A stretch of 64,000 nucleotides of DNA from Pseudomonas salomonii (GCF_900107155.1 NZ_FNOX01000018.1:25575-89574), one strand, 5' to 3'; positions 8,054-17,487 are shown, counted from the stretch's first letter. Program-made: numbers and translations. Notes: a model not told the origin generated them from the letters alone.

Positions 8054-9253
8054 ATGACGCTCAACCATTCATTCGCGGGAAAACTCGCCGGCTGGGGCCT
8101 TTTGGTCGTACTGGGCCTGAACCTGCGCCCCATCCTCAGCTCTATCAGCCCCTTGCTCGGCGAGATCCGCCAAGCCACCGGCCTGAGTTTCCAAAGCAGC
8201 GCCCTGCTCACCAGCCTGCCGGTGGTGTGCATGGGCCTGGTGGCGCTGGTCGGTGTGCGCGTGGAAGCGCGCCTGGGCGAACGACGCGGCATCGCATTGG
8301 GCCTGATGATGATTCTGCTGGCCTGCCTGGCGCGCTGGTTGATGGGCCAGGCGTCGGCGCTGCTGGTTACCGCGTTGCTGGGCGGCGCCGGTGTGGCGTT
8401 GATCCAGGCGTTGGTGCCGGCGATGATCAAGCGCGAATTTCATCACCGCGTGCCGGTGGCGATGGGTGTGTACTCGGCCTCGTTGATGGCGGGCGGTGGC
8501 CTGGCGGCGTTGCTCAGCCCGCTGGTGGCTACGCATTTTCAGCAATGGCAGGCGGGGCTTGGCGTGTGGCTGTTACCTGCGCTGGGGGCATTGCTGCTGT
8601 GGGCCTGGCTGCCGTTGGGCGCGGCGAGAAACCTGCAAATCGCGCCGGCATTCAAGGGGCTGCGCAATCGTCGGGCCTGGCTGCTGGCGTTGTATTTCGG
8701 GCTGGTGAATTGCGGCTACATGAGCATGGTGGCGTGGCTGCCGGCCTACTATCAGCAACTGGGCTGGGGCGTGTTGCCCAGCGGTTCGTTGCTGGCGTTC
8801 ATGACCATTTTCCAGGTGATCGCCGCGCTGCTGATGCCGGTGTTGGCCCAGCGCGGTATCGACCGTCGCCCGCTGCTCGGCATCAGCCTGTTGGCACAGA
8901 CTGTCGGCTACCTCGGCCTGATCCTCGCACCGCTGGAGTACCCGCACCTGTGGGTAGCCTTGTGCGGTTTTGGTCTGGGCGCGTGTTTCGCCCTGAGCCT
9001 GCTGCTGACCCTCGACCACCACCGCGACCCACGCCAAGCCGGGCAACTGGCGGCCTTCGTGCAGGGCGTGGGCTTTTTGATCAACGCGGTTTCACCCTGG
9101 CTGACCGGCTGGCTGCGCGAACTCACCGGCAACTTTGTCAGCGCCTGGGTGGTGCTGACGGTCACGGTGCTGGCGATGCTGGCGGTGACGCGGGTGTTCA
9201 GCCCGGCCACCTACCGCACTGGCTCAGAAGTCGTAGCGGCCCGTCACGCCTAG
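8054..9253 (+). CDS. CynX/NimT-family MFS transporter
   Basis: 399 aa with about twelve hydrophobic helices. The N-terminal segment GLNLRPILSSISPLLGEIR is characteristic of the CynX/NimT group of the major facilitator superfamily (cyanate and 2-nitroimidazole transporters in E. coli). The actual substrate cannot be read from sequence. It is divergent from a LysR regulator. Its 3' end overlaps the 3' end of the convergent TonB-dependent receptor by 30 bases. Confidence 0.9.
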   Translation: MTLNHSFAGKLAGWGLLVVLGLNLRPILSSISPLLGEIRQATGLSFQSSALLTSLPVVCMGLVALVGVRVEARLGERRGIALGLMMILLACLARWLMGQASALLVTALLGGAGVALIQALVPAMIKREFHHRVPVAMGVYSASLMAGGGLAALLSPLVATHFQQWQAGLGVWLLPALGALLLWAWLPLGAARNLQIAPAFKGLRNRRAWLLALYFGLVNCGYMSMVAWLPAYYQQLGWGVLPSGSLLAFMTIFQVIAALLMPVLAQRGIDRRPLLGISLLAQTVGYLGLILAPLEYPHLWVALCGFGLGACFALSLLLTLDHHRDPRQAGQLAAFVQGVGFLINAVSPWLTGWLRELTGNFVSAWVVLTVTVLAMLAVTRVFSPATYRTGSEVVAARHA

Positions 9254-11539
9254 GGTGCGCGGCGTGCCCAGCAAGCCTTCGTAGCCGCCGTTGCCTCCGG
9301 TCCACAGGGTGGTGTAGTAGGTTTTGTCGAAGGCGTTTTTCAGCCACAACGACACATCCCACTGCCCTTGCTGGTAGTTGCCGCGCAGGCCGGTAGAGAG
9401 GTTGACCACCGCGTAGGCCGGAATCTGCCCATAGTCGGAATCCTCCACCGTGCCCACCGCTTTGGAGCGAAATGCGTAGCTGGCGGTCACGTAAGGTTCG
9501 AAGCCGTTATCCAGGTTCCACTTGTACTCGCCGTTGGCGTTGGCGATCCACTTGGACGCGCCCACCACTTGGTGGCCGCTCAGGTCGCAGGAGGCCGGCG
9601 CACCCGGGCGCAAGCTGACTTCCGGTGGGCACGGCGCATCTTTGTAAGACAGGTAACTCACATCGTTGAACGAGCCATTGATATTCAACGTCAGGCCCCG
9701 GATCGGCACCAGCGTGCTTTCCACTTCCACGCCGCGCGAGCGCACGGAACCTGCGTTGGTCAGGTATTGCACGCGGTTTTCCTGGTCGTAGGCGTTGGTC
9801 TGGTAGCCGTTGACCTGGGTCCAGAACAGGTTGGCATTGAGTTGCAGGCGGCGGTCCCACAGCGTGCTTTTAAACCCCAACTCGGCGTTGTTGGCGCGCT
9901 CGGTGCCCACCAGCAGCGAATCCGCCCCGGCCGTCGGCGCAGAGCCCACCACCAAATTGACCCCGCCGGACTTCTCGCCATGGGACAACGTGGCGTAGCC
10001 GAGCAGGTTGTCGTTGAAGTGATAGCTCAGGTTGAGCAGCCCCGACGGCGTGGCGCTGTACTGGTTGAGATCGCCGGAGTCATACGCGCCGGTGCGCCCA
10101 CGCCGCGCCGTGGCAGCGGCGCCGGTGACCGCAGCGCCACCCAAAGGCGCATTGCGGCTGACCCAGGCGCTTTTTTCTTCGTAGGTGCCGCGCACACCGG
10201 CGGTGAAATCCAGGCGCTCCGTGAGGTGCCAGGTGCCCTGGGCAAACAGGGCAAAACTGTCGGTGCGAATATGCCCGTTGCCGACGCTGCTCACATCATT
10301 CAAGGCGCCGGTTGGCGTGCCATTCCAGATATCCGCCTTGGGCCCGTAATAGGCGAAGGATTTGTTATCCAGCGAGTTGCCGAAGTAATAGGCGCCCAGC
10401 ACATAGTCGAAGAAACCGCCGGTGGGCGAGGCCAGGCGGAATTCCTGGGACCACTGCTTATCTTCCACCGACACACCGGCGTTATACGACGCCGGCACGT
10501 TGAGGCCGTCGTCATTGCGCGGGGTGAAATTCCACCAGCGATAGGCGCTGACCGAAGTCAGGGTGAAGTCACTCGGCAACGTCCAGTTGGCCTCCAATGA
10601 AGTGCCGCCCTGGAACACGGTGACATGCTGGTCGTTGTCCAGATTGACCTTGCGATGGGTGCCGTCCACCAGGCTCGCGCCCGCCGCTGCGGCCCGAGAC
10701 TGATAGAGGTTGGTGCCATTGATGGTCGGCCCCGTGCTGTACAGCACGCGGGTGCCGGCGCTGGAATCCTCCTCGTTGTAGTCACCGATCCAGCGCAGGT
10801 TGAAGGTGTCGCTGGGCTTGTACAGCAACTGCCCACGAAAGCCCTGGCGTGAGCCGCCGTTAAGGTCATGGCCGTCGTATTCGTTCTTGATGTCGCCATC
10901 GCTGCGTGTGCGATAGGCGGAAAAACGCCCCGCCAACTCGTCGGTGAGCGGGCCGGAAATCGTGCCCTTGGTCTGGAAATAACCGTCCTCGCCCAACGAG
11001 GTTTCAATGCTGCGCTCCGGCGTAAAACTCGGCGCGCGCGTGCTGATATTGATCACACCTGCCGTGGTGTTCTTGCCGAACAAGGTGCCTTGCGGGCCGC
11101 GCAAGACTTCGAGCTGCTCGATGTCCATCAAGTCGAACACCGCCATGCCCGGCCGCCCAAGGTACACGTTGTCGATATACAGCCCCACGCTGCCTTCCAG
11201 GCCGTCGCTGGCCGGGTTGTTGCCCAACCCGCGAATCGACACGCTGGACTGACGCGCATGCATGTAAGCGACGTTGACGCTGGGCACCAGTTGCTGCAAA
11301 TCCTGAATGCGGTAGACCCGCTGGCTCTCCAGCGCCTGGCCGCCGATGACACTCATGGGCGTCGGCACTGCCTGGGCGCTTTCGGTACGCCGCCGTGCGG
11401 TCACAGTGACGGTCTCAAGCTGGCCGCTGGCGTTTTCGCCCTTGCCGGCAGGCGCAGGTGTTTCGGCGGCCTGGGTCGGCGACCAACTGGTGCTGCCGGC
11501 CACCAACATGGCCAGGGGCAAGGACTTCAACAGACTCAT
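9224..11539 (-). CDS. TonB-dependent outer-membrane receptor
   Basis: 771 aa. A signal peptide (MSLLKSLPLAMLVAGSTSWSP) is followed by a TonB box (ETVTVTARRR). The plug domain contains VSIRGLGNNPASDGLEGSVG and LEVLRGPQGTLFGKNTTAGVINI, and a 22-strand barrel ends in RYDF with a terminal Phe. The type is CirA/FecA-like without an N-terminal signalling domain. Sited between a tonB-exbBD operon and an alkyl-sulfate utilisation cluster, it may import a sulfur-containing ligand rather than a siderophore; this is contextual inference. SD sequence CGGAG precedes the ATG. Confidence 0.93.
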   Translation of the reverse strand: MSLLKSLPLAMLVAGSTSWSPTQAAETPAPAGKGENASGQLETVTVTARRRTESAQAVPTPMSVIGGQALESQRVYRIQDLQQLVPSVNVAYMHARQSSVSIRGLGNNPASDGLEGSVGLYIDNVYLGRPGMAVFDLMDIEQLEVLRGPQGTLFGKNTTAGVINISTRAPSFTPERSIETSLGEDGYFQTKGTISGPLTDELAGRFSAYRTRSDGDIKNEYDGHDLNGGSRQGFRGQLLYKPSDTFNLRWIGDYNEEDSSAGTRVLYSTGPTINGTNLYQSRAAAAGASLVDGTHRKVNLDNDQHVTVFQGGTSLEANWTLPSDFTLTSVSAYRWWNFTPRNDDGLNVPASYNAGVSVEDKQWSQEFRLASPTGGFFDYVLGAYYFGNSLDNKSFAYYGPKADIWNGTPTGALNDVSSVGNGHIRTDSFALFAQGTWHLTERLDFTAGVRGTYEEKSAWVSRNAPLGGAAVTGAAATARRGRTGAYDSGDLNQYSATPSGLLNLSYHFNDNLLGYATLSHGEKSGGVNLVVGSAPTAGADSLLVGTERANNAELGFKSTLWDRRLQLNANLFWTQVNGYQTNAYDQENRVQYLTNAGSVRSRGVEVESTLVPIRGLTLNINGSFNDVSYLSYKDAPCPPEVSLRPGAPASCDLSGHQVVGASKWIANANGEYKWNLDNGFEPYVTASYAFRSKAVGTVEDSDYGQIPAYAVVNLSTGLRGNYQQGQWDVSLWLKNAFDKTYYTTLWTGGNGGYEGLLGTPRTLGVTGRYDF

Positions 11540-11694
11540 AAGCGGCTCCGAAACCCGGAAATATCAACTATCAGATATTCCAAAAGGTTATTTATTTATG
11601 TTTTATCGAACATTTACTGCATAAGAGATAGCCTTTATAAGGAGTCGACCTAATGCATAGCCAATGCATTTCCCGGATATTTTTGATGTGAAAA

Positions 11695-12639
11695 ATGCAT
11701 ATCGACTTACGCCAACTTCGCCACTTCATTGCCCTTGCCGAACAACGCAGTTTTGTCGCGGCGGCGCTGGCCGTGAACCTGTCGCAGTCGGCGTTCAGTC
11801 GCAGCATCCAGGCGCTGGAACACAGTGCCGGTTGCCAACTGGTAGACCGTGGCCGCAAAGACCTGGCGCCGACCAAGCAAGGCCAGGTGCTGCTCGAACA
11901 TGCACGGCGCCTGGTCAGCGGCGCGCAGGCGCTGGCCAACGAGATCAGCCAGTTCAATGGCCTGGAAGCCGGTGAACTGCGCTTCGGCTGCGGCCCGGCG
12001 CCCGCTGCCGGGTTGATCCCGCGTGCCATCGGCAGTTTTATCGGGCGCTACCCCAAGGCCCGCGTGCAGTTCCAGGTGGATGACTGGCAAAGTTTGAGCA
12101 AACGCCTGCTCAGCGAAGAGTTCGAGTTTTTCGTCGCCGACACCCGCCACTTCGAAGCCAACCCGGACTACCACACCCACCGCCTGCGCGCGCGGCGCTG
12201 GTACTTCTGCTGCCGCGCCGGGCACCCGCTGGCCGAGCGCGAAAGCGTCAGCGCCGCCGAGCTGATGAGCTACCCACTGGCGGTGACGATTCGCCCGCCG
12301 AACCTGCGCAAAGTCATCGTCGACCTCAGCGGCCGGCCGGATTACCTGCCCAATGTGGAGTGTGAAAACGGCTACAGCCTGATGGGTGTGGTGTTGCGCT
12401 CGGACGCGATCGGCATCGTCAGCGCCAACAGCGATGTGCTGCACATGGCGCGGGGTGAGTTGGTGTGTTTGAAGATTGATGGGCTGGCTGAGGACTTGGA
12501 AGAGCGCTATACCCGCTACGGGATTGTCAGTCGGGCGGGGTATCGGTTGTCGCCGTTGGCGGAGGCGATGATTGAGCAGATCAAGCAGATCGATGAAAGA
12601 GACGAGGATGCTTACGCGTTGGAAAATATTGCGGTTTGA
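11695..12639 (+). CDS. LysR-family regulator, paralogue A
   Basis: 314 aa. N-terminal winged helix (HIDLRQLRHFIALAEQRSF) is followed by SQSAFSRSIQALE recognition-helix residues, then a LysR substrate domain starting ELRFGCGPAPAAGLIPRAI. It is divergent from the TonB receptor with about 155 bp between starts and probably controls it. It is clearly paralogous to the regulator at 16490-17410: the two share LRFGCGPAPA, an F(Q)VD-W motif, a EFF(V/I)AD segment and a RLSPLA/RLSPAA tail. Confidence 0.93.
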   Translation: MHIDLRQLRHFIALAEQRSFVAAALAVNLSQSAFSRSIQALEHSAGCQLVDRGRKDLAPTKQGQVLLEHARRLVSGAQALANEISQFNGLEAGELRFGCGPAPAAGLIPRAIGSFIGRYPKARVQFQVDDWQSLSKRLLSEEFEFFVADTRHFEANPDYHTHRLRARRWYFCCRAGHPLAERESVSAAELMSYPLAVTIRPPNLRKVIVDLSGRPDYLPNVECENGYSLMGVVLRSDAIGIVSANSDVLHMARGELVCLKIDGLAEDLEERYTRYGIVSRAGYRLSPLAEAMIEQIKQIDERDEDAYALENIAV

Positions 12640-12857
12640 ACGGAACAATCGAGCTCGATTTCCCCCCAAGCAAAAGCCTCAAAAAATATAGAATCCATGC
12701 CAGCAACAAAAAATTAATAAAGAATAAATAAACACCTCACAACTCATTCATATCCTTTTTAATCACTAAATACCGAGTAATTCCTCAAGCTGAAAGACGG
12801 TATTCGACGCTCAGCCCGAATAGCACCACACACTGGCTGAGACTCCCTCAGTCAATC

Positions 12858-13037
12858 ATGCCGAGCTTCGGCCCGTTAAATTTCAATATTGCTGCGCTTA
12901 TGGCCTCCGGAATAATAACGTCCATCGCGTCCAATCTCTTCGGCGAACAACGATCGCTTTATATTGAGTGGGATGCCGCCCAGTGGCCTTTGGGATATAG
13001 CACCCACTATTTTGATGACAATCAGGCAGGTGTTTAA
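12858..13037 (+). CDS. Possible 59-aa protein coupled to HIT gene
   Basis: Frame reading MPSFGPLNFNIAALMASGII and ending STHYFDDNQAGV; its TAA shares one base with the HIT-protein ATG (TAATG), a translational-coupling arrangement. The frame stays open upstream to 12732 without another ATG, and no good ribosome site precedes 12858, so it may be a gene remnant. No family is recognised. An alternative start is ATG at 12900. Confidence 0.35.
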   Translation: MPSFGPLNFNIAALMASGIITSIASNLFGEQRSLYIEWDAAQWPLGYSTHYFDDNQAGV

Positions 13038-13516
13038 TGGACTGTATTTTCTGCAGCATTGCCCGCGGGGCTGCTCCCACTCATCTCCTATGGGAAGATC
13101 AGACCCACATGGCGTTTCTCTCCATATTTCCCAATACACCGGGGTTCAGTGTCGTTATACCCAAAGCCCATCACGGCAGCTATGCGTTTGCCGAGTCCGA
13201 CAGAGTGCTTTGCGACTTGGTCATCGCGGCCAAAAAAACTGCGAATCTTTTGGACCAAGCGCTGGAAGGTGTGGCGAGAACGGGAATGATTCTGGAGGGT
13301 TATGGCGTCGATCACCTGCACGCTAAATTATTCCCAATGCACGGGACCGGGGAAGACAGCGCCTTCAAAAAAATCAGCTCGAACGTGAACAAATATTTTG
13401 AGCGTTATGAAGGCTATATCTCCTCCCATGACGCAGCCCGGGCAGACGATAAAGGGCTGGCAGAACTGGCTGTTCATATCAGATCTTTCGCCAGGCAAGG
13501 CAGCTCCCATACTTGA
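13037..13516 (+). CDS. HIT-family hydrolase with altered His triad
   Basis: 159 aa. It begins with a zinc-type CIFC motif (Cys3, Cys6), has the conserved VIPKAHHGSYAF strand and ends the core with DHLHAKLFPMHG. HIT proteins are nucleotide hydrolases/transferases using an HxHxH triad. Here the first two His (93 and 95; the second is the catalytic one in the family) are kept and the third position is Lys97. The ATG overlaps the stop of a 59-aa frame. It lies upstream of the sulfatase with a gap of about 150 bases, so a nucleotide-linked sulfur role is conceivable but unproven. Confidence 0.85.
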   Translation: MDCIFCSIARGAAPTHLLWEDQTHMAFLSIFPNTPGFSVVIPKAHHGSYAFAESDRVLCDLVIAAKKTANLLDQALEGVARTGMILEGYGVDHLHAKLFPMHGTGEDSAFKKISSNVNKYFERYEGYISSHDAARADDKGLAELAVHIRSFARQGSSHT

Positions 13517-13529
13517 AATGCATTCCCCC

Positions 13530-13557
13530 TGTGGGAGCGGGCTTGCTCGCGAAGGCG
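13530..13557. repeat. REP palindrome (single unit)
   Basis: Single REP unit TGTGGGAGCGGGCTTGCTCG between the HIT and sulfatase genes. Confidence 0.75.
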
Positions 13558-13669
13558 CCAGAAGCAACACCCATGCATTCCCTGCATAAAACCCAGTCCT
13601 CAAATGCACTTGCCAGCCCACCACCCGAACAGCGAAAACCTTCACCTGTCCTCAGTCCGGTGAAGCCCC

Positions 13670-15277
13670 ATGTCCCAACCCAACCCCGTGCGCAATGTGC
13701 TCTACATCATGTGCGATCAACTGCGCCGCGATTACCTGTCGTGCTACGGCCACGCGCATTTGCACACGCCAAATATCGACCGCCTCGCCGCTGCCGGCGT
13801 GCGCTTCAGCCGCGCCTACACCCAGGGCACCATTTGCGGGCCGTCGCGGATGTCGGCGTACACCGGGCGCTATGTCAGCAGCCATCAGGTGGCCTGGAAC
13901 GCGGTGCCGCTGCCCTTGGAAGAGCTGACCATCGGCGACTACCTGCGCCCCCATGGCATCCGCACCGCACTGGTGGGCAAGACCCACGCCACGCCGAACC
14001 TGGAGGCGTTGCAGCGCCTGAATATCGACCCTGAAAGCCCGCAGGCCGAGCCCTTCAATGAGGTGGGTTTCGACGCGTATTTGCGCCACGACGGCATCTA
14101 CCCCGACAGCCCGCTGTTCGCAGAAAAACGCGAGTCCGCGCCCTACACCCAGTACCTGCGCGAGCACGGCTACGACGGCACCAACCCTTGGCATGAATGG
14201 GCCAACGCCGCCGCCGGTGAAAACGGTGAGGTACTCAGCGGCTGGCATATGCGCAACGCCGGGCTGCCGGCGCGGGTAGCCGAGCAGCATTCGGAGACCG
14301 TCTACACCACCGACCGCGCCATCGACTTTATCGCTGAACAAGGCGAGCAGCCGTGGTGTTTGCACCTGTCATACATCAAGCCGCACTGGCCCTACATTGC
14401 CCCGGCGCCGTATCACGCGCTTTATGGCGCCGCGCATATCCAGGCCCCGATTCAGCCTGCGCACACCAGTGATCATCCGGTTTACCAGGCTTTCCGTCAG
14501 CATCAGGAAAGCGTAAATTTTTCCCGTGATGAAGTGCGGCTCACGGTGATCCCGACCTACATGGGCCTGATCAAACAGGTCGATGATCAACTCGGGCGGC
14601 TGTTCGACGTTCTGCAAAGCAACGGCCGCTGGGACGACACGCTGATCGTGTTCACCAGCGACCATGGCGACTTCCTCGGTGACCACTTCCTGGGCGAAAA
14701 AGAGTTTCTGCTGGAGCCTGCGGTGGGCATTCCGCTGATCGTGCGCGACCCGCGGGCCAGTGCCGATATCAGCCGTGGCACGGTGGATGAGCGCCTGGTG
14801 GAAACCATCGACGCCCTGCCAACGTTCCTCGATGCCCTGGGCTTGCCTGCCGCAGACCATCGCCTGGAAGGCCGCTCGCTGATCCCGCTGCTGCACGGCG
14901 AACCGATCAGCTGGCGCAATTACGCCATCGCTGAATACGACTATGCCTTCCAGGCCCCGGCGCGCGAGCGTTTGGCGCAGCCCATCGACCGTTGCCGCAT
15001 GACCATGGTGCGCAGTGAACGTTGGAAATACCTGGCCTATGACGGTTTTCGTCCACAGCTGTTTGACCTGCTGAATGACCCGCAGGAGTTACACGACCTG
15101 GGCGCCGACCCGGCCTACGCGGCGGTGCGCGAGACGCACTTGGGGTATTTGTTCGAATGGCTGCGTGGGTTGAAGCGGCGTACCACCATCAGCCATGCGG
15201 AGGTTGATTCGCGTGGCCAGTGGTTCCGGTACGGTGAGCCGGAAGCGGAAAAGGTGGTGAAAATCGGCGTCTGGTAA
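13670..15277 (+). CDS. Type I sulfatase / phosphonate monoester hydrolase family
   Basis: 535 aa alkaline-phosphatase-superfamily hydrolase. The sulfatase signature is CGPSRMSAYTGRY, with Cys56 as the residue converted to formylglycine. Metal-site elements are Asp16 in MCDQLRRDYLSCYG and Asp331-His332 in FTSDHGDFLGDH. The PYHALY and KPHWPYIAPAP region and CGPSR signature resemble phosphonate monoester hydrolases, which also cleave sulfate esters. No signal peptide is seen, so it is probably cytoplasmic. Formylglycine-generating enzyme is not encoded in the window. Context suggests release of sulfate from an imported ester. Confidence 0.88.
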   Translation: MSQPNPVRNVLYIMCDQLRRDYLSCYGHAHLHTPNIDRLAAAGVRFSRAYTQGTICGPSRMSAYTGRYVSSHQVAWNAVPLPLEELTIGDYLRPHGIRTALVGKTHATPNLEALQRLNIDPESPQAEPFNEVGFDAYLRHDGIYPDSPLFAEKRESAPYTQYLREHGYDGTNPWHEWANAAAGENGEVLSGWHMRNAGLPARVAEQHSETVYTTDRAIDFIAEQGEQPWCLHLSYIKPHWPYIAPAPYHALYGAAHIQAPIQPAHTSDHPVYQAFRQHQESVNFSRDEVRLTVIPTYMGLIKQVDDQLGRLFDVLQSNGRWDDTLIVFTSDHGDFLGDHFLGEKEFLLEPAVGIPLIVRDPRASADISRGTVDERLVETIDALPTFLDALGLPAADHRLEGRSLIPLLHGEPISWRNYAIAEYDYAFQAPARERLAQPIDRCRMTMVRSERWKYLAYDGFRPQLFDLLNDPQELHDLGADPAYAAVRETHLGYLFEWLRGLKRRTTISHAEVDSRGQWFRYGEPEAEKVVKIGVW

Positions 15278-15293
15278 ACATACAAAAAACTAA

Positions 15294-15382
15294 TGTGGGA
15301 GCCGACTTGCTCGCGAATACGGTCTGTCAGTTGCAAATATACTGACTGATCCACCGCATTCGCGAGCAAGTCGGCTCCCACA
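15294..15382. repeat. REPIN (inverted REP pair)
   Basis: Two inverted REP units, TGTGGGAGCCGACTTGCTCG and its complement, about 40 bases apart. It lies between the convergent sulfatase and atsK genes and may also fold as a transcription barrier. Confidence 0.85.
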
Positions 15383-15402
15383 TTTTTGATCTGCGACTTA
15401 GC

Positions 15403-16308
15403 TCATAATCCCTTTGTGGTCTGGCTGCGCTGCCCTTGCACACTCACCGGCACATCGCCCTTGAGCGTCACCCGACGCACGATGCGCTCCTGGGTGCCGT
15501 AATCGTCCACCGCGTAATGCTGAGTCGCGCGGTTGTCCCAGATCGCCACGTCGCCGGTGTTCCAGCGCCAGCGCACGGTGTTTTCCAGGCGGGTGACGTG
15601 GCCTTGCAGCAGGTTGAACAGCTGCGCAGATTCGGTCTGGGAGTAGCCTTTGAGGCGTTTGACGAAGTGGCCCAGCAGCAAGGTTTTTTCGCCGCTGACC
15701 GGGTGTACACGCACCACTGGGTGCTCGGTTTCATACACGGTGGAAGTAAAGATTTTGCGGTATTCCTCAAGCTTTTCCAGCGACACATCCGGCTTGCGCC
15801 CGGCGTAGTCGTACTCGTTGCTGTGCACGGCCCACAGGTTATCGGCGAGTGCGCGCAGGTCGGCGCTGAGGTCGTTGTAGGCGGCGGCCGTGTTGGCCCA
15901 CACCGTGTCGCCACCAGACTTTGGTGCCAGCACCGACCGCAGGATCGAGGCTTTCGGGTAGGCATCAACAAAGGTCACGTCGGTGTGCCAGGAATTGGCG
16001 CGCTGGCCACGGGCACCGTCCAGCTCCAATAGGAAGCGCGTACCGTCGCGCACCGGCACCGTCGGGTGTGCGATCGGCTCGCCGAGCAGGTGCGCGAAGG
16101 CTTCCTGGCTCTGATCATCGAGGTGGTTTTGTTCGCGGAAGAAGATCACTTTGTACTGCACCAGCGCTTGCTGGAGGGCCTCGACGGTGGCGGCATCCAG
16201 GTCACCGGAGAGTTTGATGCCACGGATCTCGGCGCCGATGCGGCCGGCCACCGGGTGGATGTCGAGCGTCTGGGCGACGGGTTGAACAGCTAATGCGGCG
16301 TTGCTCAT
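15403..16308 (-). CDS. atsK: AtsK-type Fe(II)/2-oxoglutarate alkyl-sulfatase dioxygenase
   Basis: 301 aa from MSNAALAVQP (GAGGGG 7 bases upstream; an ATG five codons earlier is less favoured). TauD/TfdA-family dioxygenase. The metal triad is His108-x-Asp110 in SWHTDVTF and His264 in NRATQHYAVDDYG, with Arg275/Arg279 for 2-oxoglutarate. These positions agree with those known for Pseudomonas AtsK, which oxidises alkyl sulfate esters to aldehyde and sulfate. Its place beside the AtsR-AtsB-AtsC-like importer supports that function. Expression is presumably induced on sulfate starvation under one of the flanking LysR regulators. Confidence 0.93.
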   Translation of the reverse strand: MSNAALAVQPVAQTLDIHPVAGRIGAEIRGIKLSGDLDAATVEALQQALVQYKVIFFREQNHLDDQSQEAFAHLLGEPIAHPTVPVRDGTRFLLELDGARGQRANSWHTDVTFVDAYPKASILRSVLAPKSGGDTVWANTAAAYNDLSADLRALADNLWAVHSNEYDYAGRKPDVSLEKLEEYRKIFTSTVYETEHPVVRVHPVSGEKTLLLGHFVKRLKGYSQTESAQLFNLLQGHVTRLENTVRWRWNTGDVAIWDNRATQHYAVDDYGTQERIVRRVTLKGDVPVSVQGQRSQTTKGL

Positions 16309-16489
16309 TGTGATGCCCCTCATGTGCCTGCTGATGGTGGGATGCTTTCCTGCAACGCTCTATTCATATGCAATTTAGATCTAGCAAATGAATCAATGCT
16401 TCGTTGACGGAATAAGAGCTTGCATTTAAAACCTCAGCTCCCACGGTCGCAAATGCCTTCGACCTATTTTTCAAATGCCGGGAAAGCAT

Positions 16490-17410
16490 ATGGATCTTCG
16501 CCAACTTCGGTACTTCATCGCCCTCAACGAACACCGCAGTTTCGTGCGTGCAGCCGACGCCATGGGCATCACCCAACCGGCGTTCAGCCGCAGCATCCAG
16601 GGGCTGGAACAGGAGTTCGGCTGCGTGCTGGTCGACCGTGGCCACAAGGACTTGCGCCCCACGCCAGAGGGCCAGGTAGTGCTGCAACATGCCTTGACCC
16701 TGGTGCACGGCGCCGCGCTGCTGAGCAGTGAAGTCACGCGCATGACCAAGCTCGACGCCGGCGACCTGCGCTTCGGTTGCGGCCCGGCGCCAGCGGTAAA
16801 ACTGGTGCCGGACGCAGTGGCGCGTTTTATCGGCGCGCACCCGAAAATCCGCACCCGTTTCCAGGTGGATAACTGGGAGAAACTCAGCCGCGCCTTGAGC
16901 CGCGAAGAGATCGAATTTTTTATCGCCGACATCCGCCAGTTCGAGGCCGACCCGAACTTCCAGACCCGCGCATTGACGCCCAAGCGCGGCGTGTTTTTCT
17001 GCCGCCCAGGGCACCCGTTGCTGGCCAAGGACAGCCTGTCGACCAACGACATGTTCGACTACCCGCTGGCCTCGCCGCTGATCTCCCAGGGCATTCGCAA
17101 ACTGCTGGCGAACCTGAGTGGGCGCATGGATTTTTCACCCAGCATTCAGACTGAACACTTCCCGGCGCTGGTAAAAATCGTGCTGCAATCGAATGCCATC
17201 GGTGTGGGCACCGAGGAAGCCTTTGCCGAGGACATCGCACAGGGTTCGCTGGTGCTGCTGCACTGGCGCAACCTGCCGCAGAACATGGAGACCATGAGCG
17301 CGCGCTGCGGGATTGTCAGCCGCACGGGGTCGAGGTTGTCGCCGGCGGCGAAGGCGATGATTGAGACGCTGGTGGAGGTAGATAGGCAGGAGGTGAGTGT
17401 GGCGGTTTGA
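16490..17410 (+). CDS. LysR-family regulator, paralogue B
   Basis: 306 aa from MDLRQLRYFIALNEHRSFVR; the ATG at 16490 places the helix-turn-helix correctly and has GGGAA upstream. LysR substrate domain with DLRFGCGPAPAVKLVP. It is divergent from atsK (180 bp between starts) and so is its likely regulator. It is a paralogue of the regulator at 11695, and the pair brackets the HIT-sulfatase-atsK block. Confidence 0.93.
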   Translation: MDLRQLRYFIALNEHRSFVRAADAMGITQPAFSRSIQGLEQEFGCVLVDRGHKDLRPTPEGQVVLQHALTLVHGAALLSSEVTRMTKLDAGDLRFGCGPAPAVKLVPDAVARFIGAHPKIRTRFQVDNWEKLSRALSREEIEFFIADIRQFEADPNFQTRALTPKRGVFFCRPGHPLLAKDSLSTNDMFDYPLASPLISQGIRKLLANLSGRMDFSPSIQTEHFPALVKIVLQSNAIGVGTEEAFAEDIAQGSLVLLHWRNLPQNMETMSARCGIVSRTGSRLSPAAKAMIETLVEVDRQEVSVAV

Positions 17411-17417
17411 TGGGCCT

Positions 17418-17487
17418 CTTCGCGAGCAAGCCCGCTCCCACAGATTGGAATGCATTCCAAATGTGGGAGCGGGCTTGCTCGCGAAGA
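17418..17487. repeat. REPIN
   Basis: Inverted REP pair: CTTCGCGAGCAAGCCCGCTC, then its complement after about 20 bases, between the convergent LysR and atsR genes. Confidence 0.85.

Noticed and set aside
12876..13139. 87-codon minus-strand frame before the HIT gene
   Set aside because: Overlaps the well-supported HIT gene, lacks a ribosome site and shows no family features.
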